A DNA stretch of 64,000 nucleotides from Streptomyces tirandamycinicus (lineage in GTDB: Bacteria > Actinomycetota > Actinomycetes > Streptomycetales > Streptomycetaceae): contig NZ_CP029188.1 of assembly GCF_003097515.1 (NCBI RefSeq), positions 5,343,001 to 5,407,000 of the forward strand, in the 5' to 3' direction. Shown one piece after another: positions 8,994 through 18,821 of this stretch. How positions within the stretch are numbered: the first letter of the stretch is position 1; each line of letters begins with the position of its first letter. The notes under the pieces were generated by a model that saw only the letters and a list, made by a program, of their open reading frames with translations, was not told where the DNA came from and did no database searches. The position numbers and the translations under genes are program-made.

Positions 8994-9243
8994 CTGCTCT
9001 GGCGCGCTGATCGGCAGCCTGCTCGCCAGCATCGGTGGCCTCGACCTCAGCGTGATGGCCGCCCTCGTAGGCCATCACGCCTGGCACGCCGAGACCACCC
9101 CCCACACGAATCGGGTCCTCGCCTGCCTCTGGCCCGACGTCCCCCGGGAGGTGCCTGGTGACCGGAACACCACCCGAACCTGTCGTCGCACACGACTGTG
9201 GTCGCAGGCATCCTTGCTCCCACGGCAGAGCAGCAGGACCTGA
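8980..9243 (+). CDS. Small hypothetical protein overlapping the methyltransferase end
   Basis: 87 aa from the ATG at 8980, overlapping the methyltransferase stop by 14 nt. The first ~55 residues (ALIGSLLASIGGLDLSVMAA and a HHAWH motif) look protein-like and helical; the last ~30 are Arg/Ser/Thr-rich as in a wrong frame, so the original C-terminus may have been lost. Family not recognised. Confidence 0.3.
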   Translation: MTTADCSGALIGSLLASIGGLDLSVMAALVGHHAWHAETTPHTNRVLACLWPDVPREVPGDRNTTRTCRRTRLWSQASLLPRQSSRT

Positions 9244-9644
9244 AACGCCCGTGAGGACATGCCGTGGCCTCCGAACACGGGCGCACGGGTCCCCGACAGG
9301 GCGAAGAGAAGCCCACCAGGGAACGGGCACGCCGGGCTGCACTGAAGGGAACCGTGGTTCCTGCTCTAAAGAGCGGGAGCGCGAGAGTGGCCCCGAGGCG
9401 ACCGGACCGGAACTCCCCGGCAGCGGTCTCTGGAGGTGCAGATGCCTCCGGGTTGCCGAGACGGTGGATGACGCGTGCAACACAACGGTGAAGTACCTGC
9501 TCGTTGATCGCCGAGACGCTGGGAGGCTCAGGAGAGAGCTGCACGTGGTCCGACGGTGCCTTGGCCTCGAGGTCCGGCGTGTGAGGAGGGACCCCAGCCC
9601 GGAGCGGTAACTGCTCAGCGGCGGGTGGACCGTCTCCCCCGCCG
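9244..9644. other. Non-coding or decayed stretch
   Basis: About 400 bp between the methyltransferase block and the integrase stop. Several short frames exist on both strands but none has family features or a good ribosome site. No inverted repeat of note was seen. Confidence 0.4.
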
Positions 9645-11255
9645 CTACTCACCCGTTTCCTCGGCGAGTCGCAGGGAGGCCTCGATGGCGTCGGCGATGT
9701 CGAGTCCGATGCGCAGCTGTCGCTCGTCGAGCTGCTGCTCGCGTACGTGCTGCTCGGTGGGGAGATTGAAGGTGATGACGCCATGTGCCACGTCGTCAGT
9801 CAGCTCGACGTGCAGGGCCTTGGCCATGCGCCTGACGTCGCCGAGCTGCACCATGAACCCGAACCGCTTACCGGGGATCGGGTCGCGGTAGACAGCCACC
9901 TTCACCTGGTGTTCTTTCAGGAATAGCTGCTTCCCCTCGTCGTCCCGCGAGTTCCAAATGTCGGCGAAGGTGCGTCCGGTGGGTGCGAACGTTCCGTTGT
10001 GCTCCTCGTACTCGGCCAGCTTGACGCGAAGGCGGGACAGCTTCGCCGTCTGGGAGTTGAGGAGCGACCAATAGACCTCTTCCTTCTCCGGGGTGTCGTA
10101 CTTGCCGGCGCCGAAGTCGTCCTTCAGCCGCTTCAGGCGCGCCTCGGTGGCGCTGATGTCGTCGGATGGGTCGTGCAGCTCGGTGTGCGCCTCCCTCACC
10201 TCAGGGAGATGGCCCATATGCTCCAGGAAGAGCTTCGAGAATTCGCCCTCGAGGTCGGCGGTGTTCACTGCCGCCGGGCTCTCGCACGTCGACCGGACCT
10301 GTTGCCGGCTGCACTTGTAGCGCGAGTAGTGCCACTCCTTTGCCGGGCGATCTCCCTTGGCGGGTTGCCGGTTGGTGTAGACGGCCCTCGTCAGCGGGCC
10401 CCCGCAGTGGCCGCATGCCGCTACGCCCACGAGCATGGCCGTGCTCTTGGTGACCTTGGGGCCGAAGGCGCGGTTGTCACGCAGTTTGAGGACCACCCGG
10501 TTCCACGTCTCGTGGTCGAGGAGGGGCTTCTCGGCGATCATGCGGGTGTTGCCTTCGTCGTCCTCGACGATCTCGCCCTTGTAGGTGTAGTACCCCGCGA
10601 TCTTGGGGTTGAGCATGATGCCCCTGATGGAGGAGTTGGACCACTGGCTCTCCTGGGCGCGCTTGCTGTTGGGCTGGATCAGCGAGAGCCAGGTGGGTTC
10701 GCCGCGCTCGATGAGCTCGCGGGAGATGGAGCGCAGGCTTCTCCCCTCGAGGATCTTGTCGGCGATCTCCCGGACGAGCTCCTCGTAGCGCTCGATGGGT
10801 CGAATGCACTTCCCTTTCCCCTTGCCCAGCGGCACGATCTCGTACCCGAAGGGCGCCAGCCCGGCCACCCATGTCCCCGCGGCAAGTCGCGTCTGCGCCG
10901 CGTCGGCGGCGCGTGCTCTGATGGTGTCGAGCTCGCCCTCGGCGAAAACGGCCAGGATCTGGGCGAACATCTTGCCCATCGGAGTGGACATGTCGATCCC
11001 CTCCTGGGTCGACACGACGATCTTTCCGTGTTCCTGGCACCACTGGACGATCTCACTGAAGTGGGCGACCCGTCGGCTCAGCCGGTCGACCTTCATGACA
11101 CAGAGCGCGTCCCACTGGTCCGCGCGGTCTTCCCTGAACCACTGACCGAGGTCGGGCCGCTTGAAGGGATGCAGACCGCCGGAGACGTCCGTGTCCGTGG
11201 CCCAGCCGATGATTGTCGCGTCGCGCCCGGGGGCGTCGACCCAGTGCTGGATGTG
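9645..11255 (-). pseudogene. Large serine integrase lacking its N-terminal catalytic segment at the att junction
   Basis: About 535 residues of integrase remain. Resolvase-domain remnants start at ATIIGWATDTDVSGG and include KVDRLSRRVAHF and STPMGKMFAQILAVFAEGE. The recombinase domain follows (FGYEIVPLGKGKGK, a variant of GYRRV-type motifs), then a zinc ribbon (CGHCGG plus CSRQQVRSTC) and a C-terminal coiled coil (SATEARLKRLKDDF). The first ~45-50 residues, which carry the catalytic serine in SxxxS motifs, are absent. Upstream of about residue Ile-Gln-His-Trp the frame simply runs antisense through host thymidine kinase DNA to 11402. So the protein as encoded here should be inactive. This may be decay, or it may mean that attP lies inside the gene and integration splits it. 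Confidence 0.8.
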
Positions 11256-11275
11256 CAGATCGAGCACAACCGGTC
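11240..11275. other. Element/host junction (att half-site) inside the thymidine kinase gene
   Basis: Leftward from about 11255 the minus strand encodes integrase; rightward from about 11256 the plus strand encodes thymidine kinase (QIEHNRSARG...). The crossover must lie in a few bases around GATGTGCAGATCGAGCA. The other half-site, with the 5' part of the kinase gene, should be at the element's far end, left of this window. Confidence 0.6.
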
Positions 11276-11846
11276 CGCCCGGGGACTGCAGGGCGTGATC
11301 TTCACACGCGACGACCGGGCCGGCGAGGGCAAGCTGTCCTCCCGGCTGGGTCTGGTGACCGACGCGGTGGAGGTGACCGACGCCATGGACCTGTACGCCC
11401 ACCTGGTCGGCGAGCTGTCCAGGGGTATGCGGGCGGACTACGTGATCGTGGACGAGGCCCAGTTCCTGGCGCCCGGTCAGATCGACCAGCTGGCCCGGAT
11501 CGTTGACGACCTGGAGATGGACGTCTTCGCCTTCGGCATCACCACCGACTTCCGTACCAGGCTCTTCCCCGGCTCACGGAGGCTGATCGAGCTGGCGGAC
11601 CGGATAGAGCAACTCCAGGTCGAGGCCCTGTGCTGGTGCGGCGCCCGGGCCACGCACAACGCCCGTACGGTGGACGGGGTGATGGTGGTCGAGGGCGAGC
11701 AGGTCGTGGTCGGCGATGTGAACCGGCCCGCCGAGCAGATCGGCTACGAGGTGCTGTGCCGCCGCCACCACCGCAGGCGCATGACGAGCGCGACGGCACG
11801 GGCCGCGGCGCTGTCCCCGGACGTGCTGCCGGTCAACTCCGCCTGA
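11256..11846 (+). pseudogene. tdk: Thymidine kinase, 3' portion only (disrupted by the element)
   Basis: About 196 codons remain. The sequence begins QIEHNRSARGLQGVIFTRDDR and keeps the Walker B-like YVIVDEAQFL, the DVFAFGITTDFR lasso-region strand, and the zinc-binding CWCGARATHNAR with a later CRRHH. Missing is the start with the P-loop (known family form FFSGTMDCGKST), which binds ATP phosphates, so the fragment cannot phosphorylate thymidine. The frame continues upstream into integrase antisense without a P-loop, so the element does not restore the gene. Loss of thymidine salvage is predicted unless the missing half plus an excision event restores it. It lies at the edge of the core chromosome. 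Confidence 0.85.
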
Positions 11847-12163
11847 CCGCCGCCCGTTCCCGGCGGCACGGACCGGGCCGCCGTTCCGGGCCGCCGTTCC
11901 GGGCCGGTCGGACGGCGCACCCGCCGAAGCCGGGGACGCACCCTCCCATGTCGGCCCAGGCATGCGCCGAGGCCGGCGCGGGCATGCGCCGAAGCCGGCG
12001 GAAGGCTTCCCTCCGGATCCGCTCCCAACCCCTCGTGTACATGCCATGAAGTGAGGTATGGTCCGTCCGCCTCCCCCCAAGGAACGGGCGAACGCCTGCT
12101 GGCCCGGCAGCCCACAGGCATGCCGCGAGCCACTCGGCGTAGCTCCTCTCGACAGGAGTTCAC
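11847..12163. other. Intergenic region with short direct repeats
   Basis: About 317 bp upstream of the M14 peptidase. It holds a 13-bp unit GGGCCGCCGTTCC repeated at ~11876-11903 and a 20-bp direct repeat (GGCATGCGCCGAxGCCGGCG) at 11959-11978 and 11981-12000. It should contain the protease promoter; no clear -35/-10 pair was identified. Confidence 0.45.
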
Positions 12164-14269
12164 GTGGTCGCTTCATCCCGACGATCTCGCAGATTCCGGG
12201 CGATCGCCATCGCCGTCGCCGCCGTCGCGGCGGCCGGCGGCGGACTGCTCCCCGCGAGCACGGTGCCCGCCGCCGCGGGCGAGGTGTTCCGCCCGCAGCT
12301 GGTGACGGTGGACACCCCCACCCGCGCCGACAAGGACCGGCTCGTCGCCCTCGGCCTGGACCTGACGGAGCACGCCGGACACGACTACGTCGAAGTCGTC
12401 CTGCACCACGCCGCCGACGCCGAGCGGCTGCGCTCCGCCGGCCTCGACTGGCAGGTCCGGATACCCGACCTGGTCCAGCGCGCGTCCGACGTCAACGCCG
12501 CCAACCGCGCCTACGCCGCCGCCACCGAGGCCTCACCGCTACCCTCCGGACGCGACACCTACCGCGGGCTCGCCGACTACCACACCGACCTCGACCGCCT
12601 GGCCTCCCAGCACCCGGGCCTGGTCCGGAAGTTCGCCCTGCCGTACCGCAGCCTCGAGGGCAAGCAGGTGTACGGCGTCGAGATCGCGGACCGGGTGGAC
12701 GCCGTGGACGACGGCCGGCCCGTCTTCCTCATGATGGGTCTGCACCACGCCCGCGAATGGCCCTCCGGCGAGCACGCCGTCGAGTTCGCCATCGACCTGG
12801 CCCGCAACCACGGCCACGACGCCCGTATCACCGCCCTGCTGAAGAAGGCACGGGTGATCGTCGTCCCCGTCGTCAACCCGGACGGCTTCGAGAAGTCCGT
12901 CAACGACGGACGGCTGGTCGACCTGCGCACCGTCGACGAGGGCGGTACCGGCTCGATCCTGGCCACACCGGGCAACGCCTACAAGCGCAAGAACTGCCGG
13001 ATCGTCGACGGACACGCCCCGCTGGCGGGCGAGTGCGGCCTGGCGAGCAGCCCGGGAGGCTTCGGCGCCGGCGTCGACATCAACCGCAACTACGGTGGCT
13101 CCTGGGGTGGACCGGGTGCGGCCGCCGAGCCCGTCCACGCCACCTACCGCGGCGCCGGGCCCTTCTCCGAGCCGGAGACCCGCAACATCCGCGCACTGGT
13201 CAGCGGCCGCCAGGTGACCGGGCTGATCAGCAACCACACCTTCTCCAACCTGGTGCTGCGCCCGAACGCCGTCGCGCCCGACACCATCGGACCCGGCGGA
13301 CAGCCGGTCGGCGACCCGCCGGACGAGGCCGCGCTGAAGGAACTCGGCGACCGGATGGCCGCGCAGAACGGCTACGCCTCCCAGCACAGCTGGGAGCTGT
13401 ACGACACGACCGGTACCACCGAGGACTGGTCGTACCACGCGACCGGAGGCTACGGCTACACCTTCGAGATCGGACCCGACGAGTTCCATCCGCCGTTCCC
13501 CGAGGTCGTGGCCGAGTACCTCGGCACGGGCCCGTACGCCGGCAAGGGCAACCGCGAGGCGTACCTGCTGGCGCTGGAGAGCGCGGCCGACCCGCGGGCG
13601 CACTCCGTCATCACCGGCAAGGCGCCCGCCGGAGCCACCCTGCGGCTGAAGAAGACCTTCGCCACACCCACCTGGACGGGCGTCATCCAGGACACCCTCG
13701 ACACCACCATGACGGTCGGCGCGGGCGGCTCCTACACCTGGCACGTCAACCCCTCCACCCGGCCCCTGGTCAAGGCCCGCCAGACGCGGGTGGTCTCCTC
13801 CGAGCCGCTGGAGCGCCGGACGTACACCGGCACCACCGCGCCCACGCAGTCCACCGACTCGGAGTTCACCGTCGACCGGGACGCCGACCTGCTCGAAGTG
13901 GCGCTCGACTGGCCGACCCCCGACGACCTCGATCTGCGCGTGCTGCGCAGGAACGCGGACGGCACCCTCACCGAGGTCGGCGCCTCGGCCGGATCCGTGG
14001 GCGAGAAGGAACGGGTCCTGCTCGAGAACCCGGCGCGGGGTGGCTACGTCCTGCGCGTCGAGAACTGGGCCTCGGCGGCGCCCTCCTGGACGCTCACCGC
14101 CTCCCTCTTCGACACGACCGCGCAGGAGACCGGCGGACTCGTCGAGAACTGGACCCTCACCTGCGAGAAGAACGGCACCGTGCTGGAGCGGGTGCCCGTC
14201 GTCGTCGACCGGGGCGGGCGCGCCAAGGCCGACCTGAAGAGCTGCGCGAAGAAGTGGAGCGGCGGCTGA
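12164..14269 (+). CDS. Secreted M14 zinc carboxypeptidase
   Basis: 701 aa. The N-terminus is a Tat/Sec-like signal (Arg-rich start, hydrophobic 13-30, cleavage near AAAGE). The M14 domain spans about residues 130-480, with zinc ligands His195 and Glu198 (HHAREW), His358 (SNHTFSN) and catalytic Glu435 (YTFEIGP). A C-terminal beta-sandwich region (about 550-690) with LDLRVLRRNADG and YVLRVENWASAAPSW resembles pre-peptidase or jelly-roll domains. GTG start at 12164 has AGGAG five bases upstream; an overlapping longer plus frame is the shadow of the next gene. It removes C-terminal residues from peptides outside the cell. The stop overlaps the next protease gene (TGATG), so the pair is co-translated. 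Confidence 0.92.
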   Translation: MVASSRRSRRFRAIAIAVAAVAAAGGGLLPASTVPAAAGEVFRPQLVTVDTPTRADKDRLVALGLDLTEHAGHDYVEVVLHHAADAERLRSAGLDWQVRIPDLVQRASDVNAANRAYAAATEASPLPSGRDTYRGLADYHTDLDRLASQHPGLVRKFALPYRSLEGKQVYGVEIADRVDAVDDGRPVFLMMGLHHAREWPSGEHAVEFAIDLARNHGHDARITALLKKARVIVVPVVNPDGFEKSVNDGRLVDLRTVDEGGTGSILATPGNAYKRKNCRIVDGHAPLAGECGLASSPGGFGAGVDINRNYGGSWGGPGAAAEPVHATYRGAGPFSEPETRNIRALVSGRQVTGLISNHTFSNLVLRPNAVAPDTIGPGGQPVGDPPDEAALKELGDRMAAQNGYASQHSWELYDTTGTTEDWSYHATGGYGYTFEIGPDEFHPPFPEVVAEYLGTGPYAGKGNREAYLLALESAADPRAHSVITGKAPAGATLRLKKTFATPTWTGVIQDTLDTTMTVGAGGSYTWHVNPSTRPLVKARQTRVVSSEPLERRTYTGTTAPTQSTDSEFTVDRDADLLEVALDWPTPDDLDLRVLRRNADGTLTEVGASAGSVGEKERVLLENPARGGYVLRVENWASAAPSWTLTASLFDTTAQETGGLVENWTLTCEKNGTVLERVPVVVDRGGRAKADLKSCAKKWSGG

Positions 14270-17200
14270 TGGGGCGCTTCTGGTCCACCGCAGTCGCCGC
14301 CGGGGCCGCGCTGGCCCTCGCCGTGTCGCTGTCCCCGGCCGCGGCGGCGGCCGGGGACCCCGGCACCGCCGGTGTCACCGTCGCCACGGTCGGAGGCCGG
14401 CAGGTCGTCGACGGCGCGGTGCCGCAGCCGGTCAGCGGCACCGTCGACGTGACCGGCACCGCCCGCACCGGCGCTCCCGGCGGGCCGGCACCCCTGCACG
14501 CGGACGCGGGCGACAGTTCCTTCGTCACCGCGGGGGAGACCGCCGTGCTGCTCGGCAGCGCCTACGGCGGCACCGCGCCCTACACCTGGGCCTGGACCGC
14601 CGAGCACGGCACGCTCACCGACGCGGACTCGGCGAGCGCCGGCTTCGACACGACGGGCCTCGCCCCCGGCAGCTACCCGGTGACGCTCACCGCCACCGAC
14701 GCAGCGGGCGCCGTCACCACCGACACCGTGAAGGTCGCCGTCGGCGAGGAGACGAGCCGCGAACTGCTGGACGAGACCAGACCGGACCCCACTCCCGGCG
14801 CCTTCCCCACCGGCCAGACCGTGGAGTTCCCCTTCGACGTCCCCTCCGGCGCACGCTCCCTGGACGTCACGCTGTCCTGGCGTACCACCGCCCAGGACTA
14901 CGACCTGCGGGTGGTGGACCCCTCCGGCGCGGTCGCGGCGAAGTCCGAGTCGTCCGGGCACCCGGAGAGGACCTCCGTCACCTCGCCCGCCCCCGGCGCC
15001 TGGAAGGTCGTCGCCGTCAAGTGGGCCACCGTCGCCGACGACCTGACCGCGCGCGTGGTCGCCCGCACCGGCACCCCCGACCCCAGACCGGACGTGACGG
15101 CCGGCGGCCCGTACACCTTCCAGCCCGGCGCGGAGCAGCGGCTCACCGGAACGGTCACCGGCGGCACCGCGCCCGTCGCCACCGCCTGGGACCTGGACGC
15201 CGACGGACACTTCGACGACGCCACGGGCACCACGCCGACCACCCGGCTGCCCGACGGACGGCACCTGGTCACCCTCAAGGCCACCGACGCGGCTGGCCTG
15301 GAGCGGCGCGAGACGACCTCCGTGCTCGTGGGCCCCGCCGACCGGCTCGGCACGGCCCCGCCGATCACCGTCATCGGCATCGCCGACACCGGGATCAACC
15401 CCTACCACCTGGAGTTCTCCGCACGCACCTACCCCGACCCCGACGTACTGGCGCTGACGAAGGACTTCACCCGCCACCCCTCGGAGTACATCCCCGGCTA
15501 CCCCGCCTCCGCGCCCGCGATCCCCGTCACCCTCGGCAAGGGCCATCTGCCCGGCGAGGACGAGGATCTGTGGACCGCCGGCAACGTCCCCGCCGGCAAG
15601 CTCCACTGGATCCCCGGCACCAAGATCGTCGGGGCCTACGCGTCGACCGTCGACGGCGCCCACCCCGTCCTCGACGACAACGGCCACGGCACCGGCTCCG
15701 CCTCCGTCTCGGCGGGCAACCGCTACGGCTACTGCCCCACCTGCCTGCTCGTCGTGGTCGAGGGCCTGGACGAGACCGTCGCCACCGCCTACCCCTGGGT
15801 GGACATCACCTCCCACTCCTTCGGCTACGTCGGCGGCATCCCGGCCGGCCCGGTCGTCAGCGGCGAGGAGGCGACCAAGGCGGCCGCCGAGCGCGGCCAG
15901 ACGGTGCTGTTCGCCGCCGGCAACGGCGTCGGCAACGCCTTCGACGTCCCCGTCAGCACCTGGCACTCCGACCAGACCGGCCCCGACTGGAACATCACCG
16001 TCGGCGCACTGCGCCGGGACGACCAGCGGGCGGTCGTCGGCGACGGCATGCCGGTGCACCTCTCGTCCTGGGGCATCGGCGGCCTCCCCGCCGCCTGCCA
16101 CACCGGAGCCCAGTGCCAGAAGCAGTTCAGCGGCACCTCCGCCGCCACCCCGTACACGGCCGGTGTCTTCGGCACCACCCTCCAGCGGGTCCGCGAGGCC
16201 GTCGGCGACCCGCGCGCCGGACAGCGCACCGGCCAGGTCGTCGCCGAGGGTGCGGCCCTCGACGCCGGCATGTACCTGGAGGACGGCAGGCTCACCCGCG
16301 GCGAGCTGCGGGAGGCCGTACTGAAGAACGCCTTCCCGCTCGGTGAGGACGACCTGCCGTCCGCGACCTGGCCCGTGGGCGCGCCCCACACGGCGGGCAA
16401 TGTGCTCTTCGAGGGCTACGGTGCCGCGACACCCGAGACCGCCCGCCGGGCGGTGGACACCCTGCTCGGCCGGTCCCTGCTGCCGGAACGCCCCGTCGAG
16501 GACGACTTCTTCGCCGCCGACCGCGCCATCCGGGACGGCATCTGGGGCGGATACGACCGCGACGGCGACGGTACCGACGACCCGGCGCCGCTGCCCACCG
16601 GGATACAGGTGGAACCGGCCGACGTCGCCACGCCCACCGCGGCGCTCGACGTGCTGCACCGGACGCTCACCGCGCGGGCAAAGGCCCGCGAACCCCACAC
16701 CCCCTACTCCGGCCGGGCCTTCGACTACTACCTCCACCAGGGGGCGGACTGCTCGGCCGAACGCACCATGGACCGCACCGACCGGCCCGGCGACCCGGAC
16801 GGCTGCGCCGTCGCCGACACCCTGTCCACGGCGGCCCCCTATCTGCCGGTGGCCGCCCACCCCGCCACCGACACCCTGGGCGAGCCGCTCGCCACGGGCT
16901 CCAGGGCCCGGGCCGAGCTGTACCTGAAGACCCGCGCCCCGGCCGCCCTCGCCGGTCCGACGGTGGTGCTCCTCGCCACCGACCGGGAGATCGGCCGCGG
17001 CAAGGCCACCGCCCAGCCGGTCACCGGCGCGTGGACGAAGTTCACCGTCGAGTTCGAGACCGCCAGGCCCGCCTTCACCGGGGAGCAGCTGACCGTCCAG
17101 CTGCTGTCCGACACCACCGCGCTGCTGACGGTGGGTTACGAAGGCGACCACGCCACCCGGCTGACCCTGGACCCGGCGGCTCTTCCGCCATCCGGCCTGG

Positions 17201-17724
17201 AGTTCGGCGCCGACATCGCCGCGCCCGGGGACGGCGCCGAGATCACCGAAGGCGAGACCGTCGTCGCCGGGGGCCGGTACGCCTTCCCCGACCCGGGCGG
17301 CGACCCGGAGGGCGTCGGCGGCCGCCCGGAGACCCACCGGGTGCAGCTGTCCGTCGACGACGAGGGCTTCTCCAGCCCGGTCTCCGCGCGCCTCGACGAC
17401 ACCACGGGAACCTGGCGGGCCGAAGCCGGCCGGCTGCCCGTGGGGGATCACGTGCTGTACGCGCGGGCCGTCCGCGACGGCACACCGTCCCCGGTCACGC
17501 GGACGAGCTTCCGGGTCACGCCGGACGCCCGCGTCGAGTGGCAGGTCGTCAGCCGCAACACCCCGGCCGATCCGGGCGCCTGGCGCCCGGCCGAGGGCCT
17601 CGCCACCTGGTCGTTCCCGCTGGACACGTCGGCGTACGGCAGCGGGCGCCGGACGATCGTCGTCCGCCTCCTGGAACGCGGCGTGGAGACGGCCCGGGAC
17701 ACGGTACGGGTGCGCTTCCGCTGA
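14269..17724 (+). CDS. Secreted subtilisin-like S8 serine peptidase with PKD-type domains
   Basis: 1151 aa. A signal peptide occupies residues 1-26 (hydrophobic AAGAALALAVSL, Ala-rich cleavage region). Ig/PKD-like beta domains follow at about 85-165 (GTAPYTWAWTAEHGTL) and 265-350, with a pre-peptidase-like domain between (SLDVTLSWRTTAQDYDLRVV). The S8 catalytic triad is Asp373 (IADTGIN), His473 (NGHGTGS) and Ser624 (SGTSAATP); further beta-rich domains lie beyond 900. The ATG shares its A with the TGA of the carboxypeptidase, implying coupled expression of an endo- and exo-peptidase pair. A frame running from 12058 into this gene was rejected because its first 737 codons are antiparallel-quality Arg/Pro-rich shadow of the M14 gene. 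Confidence 0.92.
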   Translation: MGRFWSTAVAAGAALALAVSLSPAAAAAGDPGTAGVTVATVGGRQVVDGAVPQPVSGTVDVTGTARTGAPGGPAPLHADAGDSSFVTAGETAVLLGSAYGGTAPYTWAWTAEHGTLTDADSASAGFDTTGLAPGSYPVTLTATDAAGAVTTDTVKVAVGEETSRELLDETRPDPTPGAFPTGQTVEFPFDVPSGARSLDVTLSWRTTAQDYDLRVVDPSGAVAAKSESSGHPERTSVTSPAPGAWKVVAVKWATVADDLTARVVARTGTPDPRPDVTAGGPYTFQPGAEQRLTGTVTGGTAPVATAWDLDADGHFDDATGTTPTTRLPDGRHLVTLKATDAAGLERRETTSVLVGPADRLGTAPPITVIGIADTGINPYHLEFSARTYPDPDVLALTKDFTRHPSEYIPGYPASAPAIPVTLGKGHLPGEDEDLWTAGNVPAGKLHWIPGTKIVGAYASTVDGAHPVLDDNGHGTGSASVSAGNRYGYCPTCLLVVVEGLDETVATAYPWVDITSHSFGYVGGIPAGPVVSGEEATKAAAERGQTVLFAAGNGVGNAFDVPVSTWHSDQTGPDWNITVGALRRDDQRAVVGDGMPVHLSSWGIGGLPAACHTGAQCQKQFSGTSAATPYTAGVFGTTLQRVREAVGDPRAGQRTGQVVAEGAALDAGMYLEDGRLTRGELREAVLKNAFPLGEDDLPSATWPVGAPHTAGNVLFEGYGAATPETARRAVDTLLGRSLLPERPVEDDFFAADRAIRDGIWGGYDRDGDGTDDPAPLPTGIQVEPADVATPTAALDVLHRTLTARAKAREPHTPYSGRAFDYYLHQGADCSAERTMDRTDRPGDPDGCAVADTLSTAAPYLPVAAHPATDTLGEPLATGSRARAELYLKTRAPAALAGPTVVLLATDREIGRGKATAQPVTGAWTKFTVEFETARPAFTGEQLTVQLLSDTTALLTVGYEGDHATRLTLDPAALPPSGLEFGADIAAPGDGAEITEGETVVAGGRYAFPDPGGDPEGVGGRPETHRVQLSVDDEGFSSPVSARLDDTTGTWRAEAGRLPVGDHVLYARAVRDGTPSPVTRTSFRVTPDARVEWQVVSRNTPADPGAWRPAEGLATWSFPLDTSAYGSGRRTIVVRLLERGVETARDTVRVRFR

Positions 17725-17746
17725 CGCGGCGGCGGAACACGCCGGA

Positions 17747-17769
17747 GGCCCGGGTCGCCGACCCGGGCC
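17747..17769 (+). terminator. Strong hairpin after the S8 protease gene
   Basis: Perfect 10-bp stem (GGCCCGGGTC/GACCCGGGCC) with a 3-nt loop, 22 bp after the stop. It may serve both convergent genes. The rest of 17725-18041 shows no gene or clear signal. Confidence 0.7.
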
Positions 17770-18041
17770 TTCGGGCACGGCCGGACGGGACCGGCTGGTG
17801 CGGCCGCCGCACGCCGCCGTCGCCGTTCCGGCCGCCGTACGCCGCCGGTGCGGCGCGACGCGTGTACGGGGCCCGGGCGTACCGGGCCCGGGACGCGCAA
17901 CGGCGGGAGCGGTCCGAGGGGGCGTGCCCGGCGTACCCGTCCGGAGCGGGCCTGCCGGGAGGGACCGGGCAGGACCGCTCGCACCTCACCGCAGCCCTGT
18001 GCTCACGGAGGGCGTCCGACGGCGGCCGGCCGGCCGTCCGC

Positions 18042-18821
18042 TCAGCCCTGCGGCACCGTCCGCACGACGGTGAAGACCGCCCCTTCGGGGTCCGCCACCG
18101 TCGCCATCCGGCCGCTGGTGCCCTCGCGCGGTTCGCGCACGACATGGCCGCCGAGGTCCACCACCGCGGCCGCGGTCCCGTCGGGGTCCCCGACCTCGAA
18201 GTACGTCATCCAGTGCGAGCCCCGGTCGCGCGGCAGCGCGTGGCCCACCCCGTGGATCGAGGCCACCGGGCGGTTCTCCAGGTGCAGCGTCAGATAGTCG
18301 AAGTCGGCCGAGACCACGGGTTCGAGGTCGTAGCCGAAGACGGACTGGTAGAACTTGGCGACCGCCGACGTCTCCCGTGTCATCAGCTCGTTCCAGACGG
18401 GTGTGCCATGGGTGCCGAAGAGGGCGGTGCCGGTGTGCGCGGCAGCCTGCCAGACGCCGAACACGGCGCCTTCCGGGTCGGCGGCGATGACGAGCCGGCC
18501 TGCGTCCGCCGCATCGAGCGGCCCGACGCCGATCGTGCCGCCGCACATCCTTATCTGCTCGGCGGTCTCGTCGACGTCGTCCGAGGCCATGTACGTCGTC
18601 CATGCGATCGGCAGCCGGCGGTCGGGCGGGAGCTGGCCGATGCCCGCGACCTCCTTGCCGTCGAGCAGTGCGCGGACGTACGGGCCGAGCGGCTGCGGCC
18701 CGGGGACGAAGTCCCAGCCGAACAGCTCCCGGTAGAAGTCCTGCGTCGCGTCGAGTCCGTGCACCATGAGGCTCACCCAGCAGGGTGTGCCGGGTCTGCG
18801 CCGAGTCGCCTCGGTCGTCAT
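18042..18821 (-). CDS. Two-domain VOC (glyoxalase-fold) protein
   Basis: 259 aa with two tandem VOC repeats. The first is about 13-130 (CWVSLMVHGLDATQDFYRELFGWDF ... AADPEGAVFGVW), the second 140-255 (WNELMTRETSAVAKFYQSVFGYD ... VADPEGAVFTVV). This double arrangement is typical of Streptomyces glyoxalase/dioxygenase-like proteins of unknown substrate. Start at 18821 is preceded by GAGGAGAGAG at a good distance; longer upstream readings are Arg-rich. It stands alone between convergent and divergent neighbours. Metal ligands cannot be assigned without alignment. Confidence 0.85.
   Translation of the reverse strand: MTTEATRRRPGTPCWVSLMVHGLDATQDFYRELFGWDFVPGPQPLGPYVRALLDGKEVAGIGQLPPDRRLPIAWTTYMASDDVDETAEQIRMCGGTIGVGPLDAADAGRLVIAADPEGAVFGVWQAAAHTGTALFGTHGTPVWNELMTRETSAVAKFYQSVFGYDLEPVVSADFDYLTLHLENRPVASIHGVGHALPRDRGSHWMTYFEVGDPDGTAAAVVDLGGHVVREPREGTSGRMATVADPEGAVFTVVRTVPQG

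Noticed and set aside
9999..11255. Plus-strand reading frame running into the tdk fragment
   Set aside because: Antisense of the integrase; it supplies no P-loop, so it does not restore thymidine kinase.
12058..14268. Long plus-strand frame giving a 1,888-residue reading together with the S8 gene
   Set aside because: The first 737 codons are an Arg/Pro-rich shadow of the M14 gene in another frame; the real S8 start with signal peptide is at 14269.
14044..17778. Antisense open frame across the S8 gene
   Set aside because: A GC-bias shadow with Val/Gly/Arg composition and no domain features.
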